Source: Clostridia bacterium (GTDB lineage: Bacteria > Aerophobota > Aerophobia > Aerophobales > AE-B3A). From it: 10,665 bases of DNA. The DNA lies in NCBI GenBank assembly GCA_009618505.1, contig WJOQ01000022.1, forward strand, positions 1-10,665, read 5' to 3'. The position numbers and the translations under genes are program-made. Under the pieces are notes generated by a model. The model saw only the letters and a list, made by a program, of their open reading frames with translations, made no database searches and was not told where the DNA came from. This document shows, piece by piece, positions 1-5,820 of this stretch (its first letter is position 1; each line of letters opens with the position of its first letter).

Positions 1-54
1 AGACCTGGCCAAATTCTGATTTGGTTTACATAAGAAGCTTCTTATGTAAAGTCT
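1..54. repeat. Cruciform-like hairpin cluster with perfect 26-bp palindrome
   Basis: Three nested or adjacent inverted repeats are visible. CCAAAT (9-14) pairs with ATTTGG (19-24) across a 4-base loop. TTTACATAAGAAG (25-37) is followed directly by its exact reverse complement (38-50), giving a 26-bp palindrome with no spacer. AGAC (1-4) pairs with GTCT (51-54) and would close both into a three-way junction. A palindrome without a spacer suits a DNA cruciform or a dimeric protein site as well as an RNA hairpin. The element may continue left of the window. No function is recognised. Confidence 0.75.
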
Positions 55-76
55 CCTGATGTTGAATATTGTTATA

Positions 77-129
77 AACTAAGCCGACTCAGCCCGTAGG
101 GCTTAGTTCCGATAACGCCGTTATCGGAA
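77..129. repeat. Two abutting stem-loops
   Basis: AACTAAGCC (77-85) pairs perfectly with GGCTTAGTT (100-108). A competing stem uses ACT-c-AGCCC (87-95) with GGGCT-t-AGT (99-107). Directly abutting is a 10-bp perfect stem, TTCCGATAAC (107-116) with GTTATCGGAA (120-129), on a 3-base loop. There is no T-run after it, so it is not a standard intrinsic terminator. It seems to continue the structured block that begins at base 1. Confidence 0.7.
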
Positions 130-274
130 AGGCTGGTTGATTGAAGAATGAGATATGTGGAAAGATGTGAAGTGGAGTTTGGAAGGAGTTGAATGCTTGG
201 ATCAAACGATGAGATGGATGGCTTGGTGTTACGTGAATGGAAGGTAGATATGTGTATGGAATGCGCTGGAGAGA

Positions 275-345
275 AGCGGAGCGAAACTCGTCCACTACTG
301 AGGAGAGTTAAGTTAATAAGAACTAGGTAAATGGACGAGGAGCGC
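275..345 (+). repeat. Hairpin module A
   Basis: The module begins with AGCGGAGCGA (275-284). CTCGTCCA (287-294) pairs perfectly with TGGACGAG (332-339), and GCG (281-283) can also pair with CGC (343-345) across a 3x3 internal loop. The loop ends with AGAACTAGGTAA (319-330), just before the right arm. The same leading word and the same 12-base loop word recur in module B with a different stem sequence. Confidence 0.65.
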
Positions 346-410
346 TACGCGGTGGGGTTAGGGAATTACGTTGATTGATGTTAGGTGAAGATTGGAAGGT
401 GAGCAAGGAT

Positions 411-477
411 AGCGGAGCGACGCTAATTCGCTGCTGAGTAGTTTTACGTTAACTAGAACTAGGTAAGCGAGTTAGCG
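411..477 (+). repeat. Hairpin module B, same loop as A with a different stem
   Basis: The leading AGCGGAGCGA (411-420) and the loop word AGAACTAGGTAA (455-466) are identical to module A. The stem here is CGCTAATTCGCT (421-432) with AGCGAGTTAGCG (466-477), 12 bp with one T427/G471 opposition. That would be a G-U wobble in an RNA read from the + strand but an A-C mismatch on the other strand. The loop word overlaps the right arm by one base. A conserved loop with a changed but still complementary stem suggests selection on pairing. Confidence 0.7.
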
Positions 478-522
478 GCGTGTAGCGGGGACGTGAGAAG
501 GTTTCCCAAGGAATAGGCGCTG

Positions 523-584
523 AAGTATGATAGGCGAGTTAGTGGAGCGCAGCGGAGCTAATTCGCCTTGGAAGCTCGATACTT
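523..584 (+). repeat. Hairpin module C, inverted use of module B stem words
   Basis: AGGCGAGTTAG (532-542) pairs with CTAATTCGCCT (558-568). The single odd pair, G538/T562, is again a wobble only for + strand RNA. An outer stem AAGTAT (523-528) with ATACTT (579-584) encloses it. The loop holds GGAGCGC and AGCGGAG, words also found beside modules A and B. The 9-mers GCGAGTTAG (467-475, 534-542) and CTAATTCGC (423-431, 558-566) occur twice each, so modules B and C could exchange partners. Confidence 0.68.
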
Positions 585-760
585 TGGTTGAGAGATTAAG
601 GTGAGAAGATTGGAGTTAGTGCTTAGCTTGCGATGGAGTTGGATAGCCTGGTGAGACTTACCATGATTGAGTGAGTAAAGAGTTCGAGAGTTGATTGAGT
701 TGAGTCGATGAGATTTTCAAAAGTTAGAAATTTTTCTTTCTATATTTATATTTAGGTGGC

Positions 761-949
761 TTGGAAATAAAAGTGCAACGAGAGGAGAGAGGCAGAGAAA
801 AAAAGACGCTCATAGAGGCTCATGGAGGCGCTTTGTCAAGGGAAGGTGATCTTATCCTGGATAGAATTAAGGGATTAGCTGCTAAAGAAAAGAGAACGGG
901 CTCGGCTATTTTAAGGGAAGTCCTGGGAAAATATCTAAAAAATAAGTAA
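761..949 (+). CDS. Small ribbon-helix-helix-like protein, possible antitoxin
   Basis: This is a highly charged protein of up to 62 residues. Its second half (about 30-60) has the pattern of the helical part of ribbon-helix-helix regulators: LILDRIKGLAAKEKRTG then SAILREVLGKYLKN, as in CopG/Arc-type antitoxins. The resemblance is by pattern only. Start choice is uncertain. TTG at 761 lies one base after AGGTGG (754-759), which is too close, while an in-frame GTG at 773 has 13 bases of spacing. The frame is supported by a diverged copy at 1991-2040. It lies 63 bases upstream of the HEPN gene on the same strand, as expected of an antitoxin-toxin operon. It could instead be an unrelated small DNA-binding protein. 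Confidence 0.55.
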   Translation: MEIKVQREERGREKKTLIEAHGGALSREGDLILDRIKGLAAKEKRTGSAILREVLGKYLKNK

Positions 950-1012
950 AGGAGGGATCGTACAAAGTTCGAGAAAGGAAATATAGTCAAATATAAAGCG
1001 GGAGGTAATGCT

Positions 1013-1693
1013 ATGGTGCAAGGTCAATCACAAATTGCGGGAGAAAAGGAAGAGGAGAGGGATATTTGGTACACGTATCATGCGTTGGCTCTCAGAGCGA
1101 CAAGAGAAGCCCTTGGCCAGGATTTGGATGTTAAGGCTAAGGTTCGGGAAGAGAAAAGCGATGAATGTTTAGCTTGCGTACAAAACAGTCGTCCACCATG
1201 TTTCTCAAAATCTATCGTTGCGATAGTTATGTGCGTTTTTGTTATCGAATATAGGATCAATGAAACAGCACGATGTGAAGGAATTCAGCAAAACAAAAAA
1301 GTTCGTTCATACATTAAATATGAGCCCGATCCCGATACAGTAGATTCATGCCTTTCGTACGATACCACAAAAGAAAGTATCTGCAACAAGGAAAAAAAGT
1401 TCAAGTGCCTCTCTTTGTATGAGAAATGGCGTAACATAGAAAAAATTTTGAAAAAGAAAGACACACAGGAATATCTTGACTCCGTACAAAAACTGTACAA
1501 ATGGATTTGGGTCAGAAACAAAATTGCTCATGGTGACTACGAAGAAATAATGAAAATTCAAATATCTCCAAAACAAGCTCTTATTTGCTATGATGATATC
1601 ACCAGGGCAATATTTGGATTGAATACTGCTGTGGGTTACGGTACGAAAGGGGAGAACGACAGGGACTGCAACAAAATGCTTTTGGGGGAGTAA
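1013..1693 (+). CDS. HEPN-domain protein, candidate ribonuclease toxin
   Basis: The protein has 226 residues. The ATG at 1013 follows GGAGG (1001-1005) with 7 bases of spacing. The key motif is RNKIAH (residues 168-173), an R-x4-H motif of HEPN domains, in the context LYKWIWVRNKIAHGDYEE. Earlier helices fit the fold: SIVAIVMCVFVIEYRINE (67-84) and SLYEKWRNIEKILKKK (134-149). HEPN proteins are mostly metal-independent RNases in toxin-antitoxin, abortive-infection and CRISPR systems, and Arg and His form the dimeric active site. The N-terminal 60 residues are charged and not recognised. The protein is Cys-rich (about ten Cys), unusual for a cytosolic HEPN. A small RHH-like gene lies just upstream, and no nucleotidyltransferase (MNT) partner is present. 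Toxin activity is inference; a non-catalytic HEPN role is possible. Confidence 0.7.
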   Translation: MVQGQSQIAGEKEEERDIWYTYHALALRATREALGQDLDVKAKVREEKSDECLACVQNSRPPCFSKSIVAIVMCVFVIEYRINETARCEGIQQNKKVRSYIKYEPDPDTVDSCLSYDTTKESICNKEKKFKCLSLYEKWRNIEKILKKKDTQEYLDSVQKLYKWIWVRNKIAHGDYEEIMKIQISPKQALICYDDITRAIFGLNTAVGYGTKGENDRDCNKMLLGE

Positions 1694-1761
1694 AACATTT
1701 GCCCATAGTTGAGTCCGAATTACTTCGTCTTTTTTCGAGATTGAACCTGTCAAACCGGCCA

Positions 1762-1877
1762 ATGCCTATAATTATCAGAGTTAGCGAAAGTGTTATTGAG
1801 CCGGGTGTTGGAATAGGAGAGTGTTGAGTAAAGGCAGGCTTGAGGATATACGAAAAATTATTGGTGAACATTTTTAA
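1762..1877 (+). pseudogene. Possible remnant coding fragments
   Basis: Two short frames follow one another. One opens at ATG 1762 (MPIIIRVSESVIEPG...) and ends at TGA 1825-1827. The other begins at TTG 1824, four bases after GGAG, and encodes 17 residues including GRLEDIRKIIGEHF, which looks like the end of a helical protein. A single frameshift would join them. They may be the decayed tail of a gene, or chance. Apart from these, 1694-1990 shows nothing I can name. Confidence 0.2.
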
Positions 1878-1990
1878 ATTTACTATCGGCTAGGTGATTC
1901 AGATTTTGCCACCGGGATCTATCGAAACGAGAAGAAGAAAAAGAGAAGAAATCGCAGAATCAGGTCAAAATAGGATTTTAGTTCTCCTGG

Positions 1991-2040
1991 GGAGAAAAAA
2001 AACTCTCACAGAGGCTCATACAGGCACTTTGGTAAGGTGA
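1991..2040 (+). pseudogene. Frameshifted partial copy of the gene at 761-949
   Basis: This segment aligns with 795-845, sharing the A-tract, CAGAGGCTCAT-like and GGC(A/G)CTTTG words at roughly 80% by eye. Relative to the first copy it lost one base after the A-tract. Past that point it translates as TLTEAHTGTLVR followed by TGA, against TLIEAHGGALSR in the intact gene. Several differences are synonymous. Weaker likeness (CCTGG, AATTA, GCTAA) may extend to about 2085. It shows that the small gene or its locus was duplicated and one copy decayed. Confidence 0.55.
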
Positions 2041-2156
2041 GGCAGCCTATATGACCTGGGGAAAATTAGCCTTGCTAATAAGTCATTTTGTAATATGTTT
2101 TAGTTCTATCTTGTAGCGATTTTTAAGGGGGGTAAATGGAAGGATAAAATATGTGA

Positions 2157-2184
2157 GAGGCTATTAAGTAATCTTTAATAGCTC
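2157..2184 (+). repeat. Stem-loop followed by a U-rich tract
   Basis: GCTATTAA (2160-2167) pairs perfectly with TTAATAGC (2175-2182), and GAG/CTC can extend the stem. Downstream lies a loose T-rich stretch (2185-2220) rather than a compact T-run. It could be a weak intrinsic terminator or the first element of the structured block that follows. Confidence 0.45.
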
Positions 2185-2221
2185 CTTTAGTTTAAAAAGT
2201 TGGTTTTTGTCTTTTTCTTAA

Positions 2222-2326
2222 AGAGAGTTTAGCTCTCTAACTGGACAGTAAGGAAGAGGCTGCATCTGTTGCCGCACTTCGGTGCGGTGAGGGGGTGGCA
2301 GTCTTGACCGGATTAACTGTCCAGTT
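2222..2326 (+). ncRNA. Candidate structured RNA with nested stems and UUCG tetraloop
   Basis: AGAGAG (2222-2227) pairs with CTCTCT (2233-2238). Immediately after, an 11-bp perfect outer stem joins AACTGGACAGT (2239-2249) and ACTGTCCAGTT (2316-2326). Inside, AAGA (2254-2257) pairs with TCTT (2302-2305) and CTGC (2260-2263) with GCAG (2298-2301), separated only by a GG bulge. The apical stem is CCGCAC-TTCG-GTGCGG (2272-2287), a cUUCGg tetraloop, extendable by three pairs (2269-2271 with 2288-2290). The unpaired G-run and GACCGGAT could be functional loops. It matches no riboswitch or RNA family I know. It lies 81 bases before the lipoprotein gene, so it could be a leader, an independent small RNA or a mobile-element relic. 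Confidence 0.55.
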
Positions 2327-2407
2327 GCCGGAAGAGATATGTGCCCCCTTTTTTATTGAAAATAAAGAGACTCGCAGGAATAAAATGATAAGGCCAGAAG
2401 AAAGAGT

Positions 2408-2950
2408 ATGAAGAAGCGTCTGAAGCAATTCTTAATTGTGGGAATATTGAGTATATGTTTGGTATCTTTGATAGCCTGCAGGGGAAGATACAAAGAGCTT
2501 CCTCAGATAGAGGTCCTCTTTTCTCCTGAGCAAGGTGAAGAAATTCTGGCAGAACTTACGGAGGCGATTCAAGGGGCTGAGGAACGAATTTATATCCTGA
2601 TTTACAGTTTTACATTGGATGAGCTTGCTAGAGTTCTGATAGATAAGCACGAACAAGGGATAGATGTAAGAGTTGTTATGGATAGAGTGCAGGCAAGCTC
2701 AAGGAGTGCAGTTACCGAAATATTAAACCAGGCAGGGATTCCTTTGTTAATTAAGACCGGAAGCAAAGGTGGATACATGCACCTCAAGGTATTGATTGCT
2801 GATGAGACTGTTTTTACAGGAAGTTATAACTTCTCTAAGAAAGCTACTTATAATAGCGATGAGAACTTTCTGATTATCAGAGATAAAAGGATTCTACAGG
2901 CTTATCTTGAGAAGTTCAATCGGCTTTGGGCGAACGGACAGGAAGGCTGA
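2408..2950 (+). CDS. Lipoprotein of the single-HKD phospholipase D/Nuc nuclease family
   Basis: The protein has 180 residues. Its N-terminus (KKR, a hydrophobic stretch, then lipobox LIAC at 21-24) predicts a signal peptide and lipid attachment at Cys24, so the enzyme faces outside the membrane. Residues 33-176 form one PLD domain. The HKD motif is H125-x-K127-x4-D132, followed by TGSYNFS (137-143) and NSDEN (149-153), the standard active-site order. The length fits the Nuc/PLD6-type single-domain enzymes, which dimerise to build one active site and cleave DNA or phosphodiesters. A role in nuclease scavenging or lipid hydrolysis cannot be separated from the sequence. The SD before ATG 2408 is weak (AGAAAGAG). 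The next start candidate lies two bases after its stop. Confidence 0.85.
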   Translation: MKKRLKQFLIVGILSICLVSLIACRGRYKELPQIEVLFSPEQGEEILAELTEAIQGAEERIYILIYSFTLDELARVLIDKHEQGIDVRVVMDRVQASSRSAVTEILNQAGIPLLIKTGSKGGYMHLKVLIADETVFTGSYNFSKKATYNSDENFLIIRDKRILQAYLEKFNRLWANGQEG

Positions 2951-2951
2951 A

Positions 2952-3071
2952 GTGGACAAAGACGTTCTGGGAGCGGGAAGTAGAAGACAAGACGCTGTCC
3001 CATTAGTGACTTCCTCTCCACCTGAGAGTTTAGGCAGTCTTCCTAGAAGGGATATATACCCCATATTGTAG
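2952..3071 (+). CDS. Doubtful 39-codon ORF after the PLD gene
   Basis: A GTG at 2952, two bases after the PLD stop, follows AGGAAGG at the end of that gene, so translational coupling is possible. The product (VDKDVLGAGSRRQ..., ending IYPIL) is rich in Pro, Ser and Arg and resembles nothing I know. It may be chance. Confidence 0.22.
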   Translation: MDKDVLGAGSRRQDAVPLVTSSPPESLGSLPRRDIYPIL

Positions 3072-3403
3072 CTGTGAGAATTATCTTTTGGACACAGTCG
3101 ATCCCCCAACTCTCTTTTTAACCTAGCCCTTCCTGTGAGATTTGTCAAAATTAAGTGAAAAAGGCGACAAAAAGTCCTCAATCTGTAAACGGGAGTGTAG
3201 ATAAAATGAGGGCTTGGGTTTAGAGGAAGGGGGTCAATGTCCTACTTTTACACAGAAGAAGATAAATAACAAAAATCATTAAAAGAGAAGCTTAAAATTA
3301 AGAACTAAGAGTTTGATTTTTTAAAGAACTGGGGAGAGATGCAAACCTATACGGATAAGCATTTGTCCTTATGAAAGGCTATTATGGAATTTCTCTATTA
3401 GGT
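3072..3403. other. Intergenic region between convergent genes
   Basis: No gene is supported here. AAACCTA (3343-3349) and TAGGTTT (3399-3405) form an inverted repeat whose right arm covers the pyrE-like stop codon. A smaller ATAAG/CTTAT pair lies inside. This could be a weak bidirectional terminator, but there is no clear T-run. The minus-strand frame at 2894-3181 has no SD or family likeness and overlaps the PLD gene, so I do not call it. Confidence 0.4.
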
Positions 3404-4081
3404 TTACATATGGTCGCGAGAGTATTCTACCTCCATACGATTTCTGCACAAATGGCAGGAAGATTTGTCCACGTTCTCTACGTTGAGTTTAATAAGGACA
3501 TGGAGATTGATTCCTTTTAACCGAAGTTGTTTTAACGGAGCTTCGTCTCTAGCCGCAAATAACCCAATTCCTACTACCTTTGCTTCCTTACTCGCAACGA
3601 GTTTTATCAACCGTTTTAATCCTTCGCCGGTAGTAGTTAGGTCATCGATGATGAGAACATCGTCTCCCTTCTCAATTTTTCCAGTAAGAAGTTCAGGAAT
3701 GGGCCTTCCGCTTTCCTCAATTTTTGCTAGAGCACCTTGAATGTTAGGAATTACAGCTCTAAGTTTAGCAGAAACTTTGTCTACCAGTAATGACCCTGCA
3801 GTTACTCTCCCGATTACCACATCGACATGCTGATCCTTAAATTTCTTAGTCAATTCTTGAGCAATATCGTCCAAAAAGCCATTATTGCACTTCTCTGCTA
3901 TAAGACGGAATTTGAGAAAAACAGGAGTATGTTTTCCCGAAAGCAACTCCCAATGTCCTTCAAGTAAAGCTCCTGATTCAACAAGTTTTTCCGCAATGGT
4001 GGATTCATTTAAGTGGCTTAAAGGTTCCATGATACTCACGATGCTCCTCACCTGAGAGATATCTTTAATTCCTGGATCCAT
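3404..4081 (-). CDS. pyrE: Orotate phosphoribosyltransferase-like protein
   Basis: The protein has 225 residues. The type I phosphoribosyltransferase fold is shown by VLIIDDLTTTGEG (142-154), the PRPP-binding motif with its two acidic residues. LLSGKHTPVFLKF (47-59) resembles the OPRT N-terminal SGxHS segment, and VDVVIGRVTAGSLL (86-99) the central strand and loop. The protein ends with CHLC (209-212), comparable to the CPLC tail of one OPRT subfamily. OPRT joins orotate and PRPP to make OMP, the step before PyrF, which is encoded upstream on the same strand. The start is firm because AAAGGAGG precedes ATG 4081. The region normally carrying the conserved catalytic lysines (120-130) reads KIEESGRPIPELL and is divergent, so another PRPP-dependent base transferase is possible. 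Confidence 0.72.
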   Translation of the reverse strand: MDPGIKDISQVRSIVSIMEPLSHLNESTIAEKLVESGALLEGHWELLSGKHTPVFLKFRLIAEKCNNGFLDDIAQELTKKFKDQHVDVVIGRVTAGSLLVDKVSAKLRAVIPNIQGALAKIEESGRPIPELLTGKIEKGDDVLIIDDLTTTGEGLKRLIKLVASKEAKVVGIGLFAARDEAPLKQLRLKGINLHVLIKLNVENVDKSSCHLCRNRMEVEYSRDHM

Positions 4082-4235
4082 AGTTCCCTCCTTTTATCAA
4101 TAATAGTACTGTCAAAAATTTCTTAATGATTTTATTCTAAACCCTTTATTATCAAGTGTTTTGGTGAAAGTGACTTGCCTTCCCCTTTGCTCTATGCCAA
4201 GTGAGAAGTTCTCTCATAAAACTTTCGACACTACC

Positions 4236-5087
4236 TCAATAATACTTAAGTCTTGCAGTCATTCCGCATAGAGAGCAGCCCGACTTCGGAACAACATTCA
4301 AGTCCAAATTAAGCAAGGATCTATTTACAGGTAGTTGCCTGTTGGGGATGTCCACGTTAATAAGGCAGATGATGTCAAATATATTTGCCTTTATTTTATC
4401 CCTCAAGTAATTAATGGTCTGAGAAAGGAAATCATCCCCGATGGCTAACGGCTCAGCAATAACGATGCGATCCTTTTTTCTTATCCGTATTTTATGAGCT
4501 TCTGTGAGATCTTTTTCTGTGATAGGAATGACTTCAGAGTCAATTATGTTACCTACATCCACCAGTAAACCTGACCATGCCCATCTTTGCAGATAGGTGA
4601 TTGCTTTTATACCCTGGTCTGTATATGCGGTAATTAATTCGTCTCGGATCCAGTCCCGGCATCGAGCATTGCTTAAACAAGAAAATCTCTCTATATCGAA
4701 ACTGTAAGTACAACAATAATTTTGCCCAAAGGCTGCATGTTTCTTTATGAAAAATCCTTTCAGGTCGTCAGCTAACTCTGTTTTATCTATATTAGTGTGA
4801 GTGATATTGATGTTTGTGATTCTTGCTATCACTTGAGGTTTAGATAATTTACTAGGTTTTAATATGCATTTTAATCCAAATATAATTCCCTGTGCTATAT
4901 CTCGTAGTTTGTGTAGCCCTTGTTTTAATACACTTCTGACCCTCTTGACTGTTAATATCAACGATAAGATGGGTATTAGGGGAATGAATAAGAAATATAG
5001 CCTGATAGTTGCCCAATTGACTGATTCTAGATAAATTAAGCTGCTAATCGTGCTGATAATTGTAGAAAGAACTAAAAAGAGACGCAT
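4236..5087 (-). CDS. Membrane-anchored degenerate OPRT-like protein
   Basis: The protein has 283 residues. Two hydrophobic segments (about 3-20 and 27-47) followed by basic residues predict membrane anchoring with a cytoplasmic C-terminal domain. Residues 105-275 follow the OPRT layout. GIKAITYLQRWAWSGLLV (159-176) stands at the VDVVVGPAxGG strand. The PITEKDLTEAHKIRIRKKD segment (188-206) stands at the AEREDG hood. IVIAEPLAIGDDF (208-220) stands where VVVEDVVTTGGS binds PRPP. LDLNVVPKSGCSLC (261-274) matches the OPRT tail. The PRPP loop has lost its acidic pair and Thr-Thr-Gly, so catalysis is unlikely. It lies between pyrF (13 bases upstream) and pyrE, in operon order. The SD is weak (GAGAG). 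A regulatory or scaffold role is inference. Confidence 0.6.
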   Translation of the reverse strand: MRLFLVLSTIISTISSLIYLESVNWATIRLYFLFIPLIPILSLILTVKRVRSVLKQGLHKLRDIAQGIIFGLKCILKPSKLSKPQVIARITNINITHTNIDKTELADDLKGFFIKKHAAFGQNYCCTYSFDIERFSCLSNARCRDWIRDELITAYTDQGIKAITYLQRWAWSGLLVDVGNIIDSEVIPITEKDLTEAHKIRIRKKDRIVIAEPLAIGDDFLSQTINYLRDKIKANIFDIICLINVDIPNRQLPVNRSLLNLDLNVVPKSGCSLCGMTARLKYY

Positions 5088-5100
5088 CCTTATGTTTCTC

Positions 5101-5820
5101 TCATTGGATTTCTATCTCCTCCAATATTCTCATAGCTGCTTGCACTGGGTTTTTGGCCTTTCGGATCGGTCGCCCGACAACGATAAACGTTGCGCCTGCT
5201 ACAATAGCTTCTCTCGGGGTAAGGGTTCTTTTTTGGTCATCTGGTGGTGATCCTGGGGGTCTTATTCCAGGGGTTCCTATAATAAAATCCGCGCCACAGG
5301 TAGTTCTGATGATGCTGGTTTCTTTGGGCGAAGCTATAACGCCATCTAGACCAGCTTTTTGCGCGAGAAGAGCGAGATGTTTTACATGTTCTTCAATGGA
5401 ATTGTTAATTCTTAATTGATTCCTTAGGGTAGGTTGATCGATACTTGTTAATACTGTAACACCGAGGATTTTTGGTTTTTTGAATCCGAGCCGATCGGCT
5501 TCTTCTTGTGCGCTTTGAACTGCCGCTTTCATCATTTCTTTACCTCCCGATACGTGGAGGTTAAACATAGAAACACCAAGGGAAGTGGCGATCCTACTGA
5601 CTTGAGCAATTGTGTTTGGGATATCGTGGAACTTAAGATCTAAGAAAACTTCTCCACCTAATTCCTTTATGGCAGAAATGATTTCAGGTCCTTCTTTGGT
5701 ATATATCTGAAATCCGATTTTAAATATGCCAACATATTCGGACAATTGTTTAACTAATCGTTCAGCAGTACTCTTATCATCAACGTCTAAAGCTAGACAT
5801 AGTCTTCCCTTAGTTTCCAT
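5101..5820 (-). CDS. pyrF: Orotidine 5'-phosphate decarboxylase
   Basis: The protein has 239 residues, the usual length for bacterial type 1 PyrF. It decarboxylates OMP to UMP, the last step of de novo pyrimidine synthesis, in the cytosol as a TIM-barrel dimer. The signature DLKFHDIPNT (61-70) contains the catalytic Asp61-Lys63-Asp66 set. LALDVDD (9-15) and FKIGFQIY (33-40) supply the first Asp and Lys. PGIRPPGSPPDDQKR and the phosphate-binding VVGRPI motif complete the active site. AAGGGG lies six bases before ATG 5820. A good promoter is upstream at 5919-5947, and the OPRT-like genes follow on the same strand. Confidence 0.95.
   Translation of the reverse strand: METKGRLCLALDVDDKSTAERLVKQLSEYVGIFKIGFQIYTKEGPEIISAIKELGGEVFLDLKFHDIPNTIAQVSRIATSLGVSMFNLHVSGGKEMMKAAVQSAQEEADRLGFKKPKILGVTVLTSIDQPTLRNQLRINNSIEEHVKHLALLAQKAGLDGVIASPKETSIIRTTCGADFIIGTPGIRPPGSPPDDQKRTLTPREAIVAGATFIVVGRPIRKAKNPVQAAMRILEEIEIQ

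Larger units (their letters stand above)
130..760. other. Gene-free, G-rich/C-poor stretch with repeated hairpin modules
   Basis: No ORF here has an SD site together with a protein-like sequence. The + strand is visibly rich in G and A and poor in C, with simple recurring words such as GTTGA, GATTGAG and GGAG, especially at 130-270 and 590-715. Three related hairpin modules sit inside at 275-584 and are listed separately. The minus-strand reading frame at 89-295 is Ser/Pro/His-rich and lacks family features, so I regard it as a by-product of the skew. An A/T-rich tract at 715-755 precedes the first gene and could hold its promoter, but no good -35/-10 pair is evident. Confidence 0.6.

Noticed and set aside
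89..295. Minus-strand 68-codon frame in the left structured region
   Set aside because: It has no SD, a Ser/Pro/His/Phe-rich sequence that follows from the base skew, and it runs through a strong hairpin; no family likeness.
1346..1762. Minus-strand 138-codon frame opposite the HEPN gene
   Set aside because: It mirrors the HEPN coding frame and has no SD or recognisable domain; the plus-strand gene has a strong SD and a family motif.
2237..2428. Minus-strand 63-codon hydrophobic frame, considered as a type I toxin
   Set aside because: It reads through the nested RNA stems and the PLD start, lacks an SD, and its hydrophobic part is only the reverse of A-rich DNA.
2894..3181. Minus-strand 95-codon frame after the pyrE-like gene
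   Set aside because: It overlaps the PLD gene end, has no SD and no family features.
3238..3270. A 10-codon ORF (MSYFYTEEDK) after a G-rich SD-like tract
   Set aside because: It is too short to judge, with no partner gene downstream on that strand; likely chance.
4092..4235. TTGACA just upstream of the pyrE-like gene as an internal promoter
   Set aside because: A 16-18 base spacing would place the -10 on top of the SD, so no usable promoter fits.
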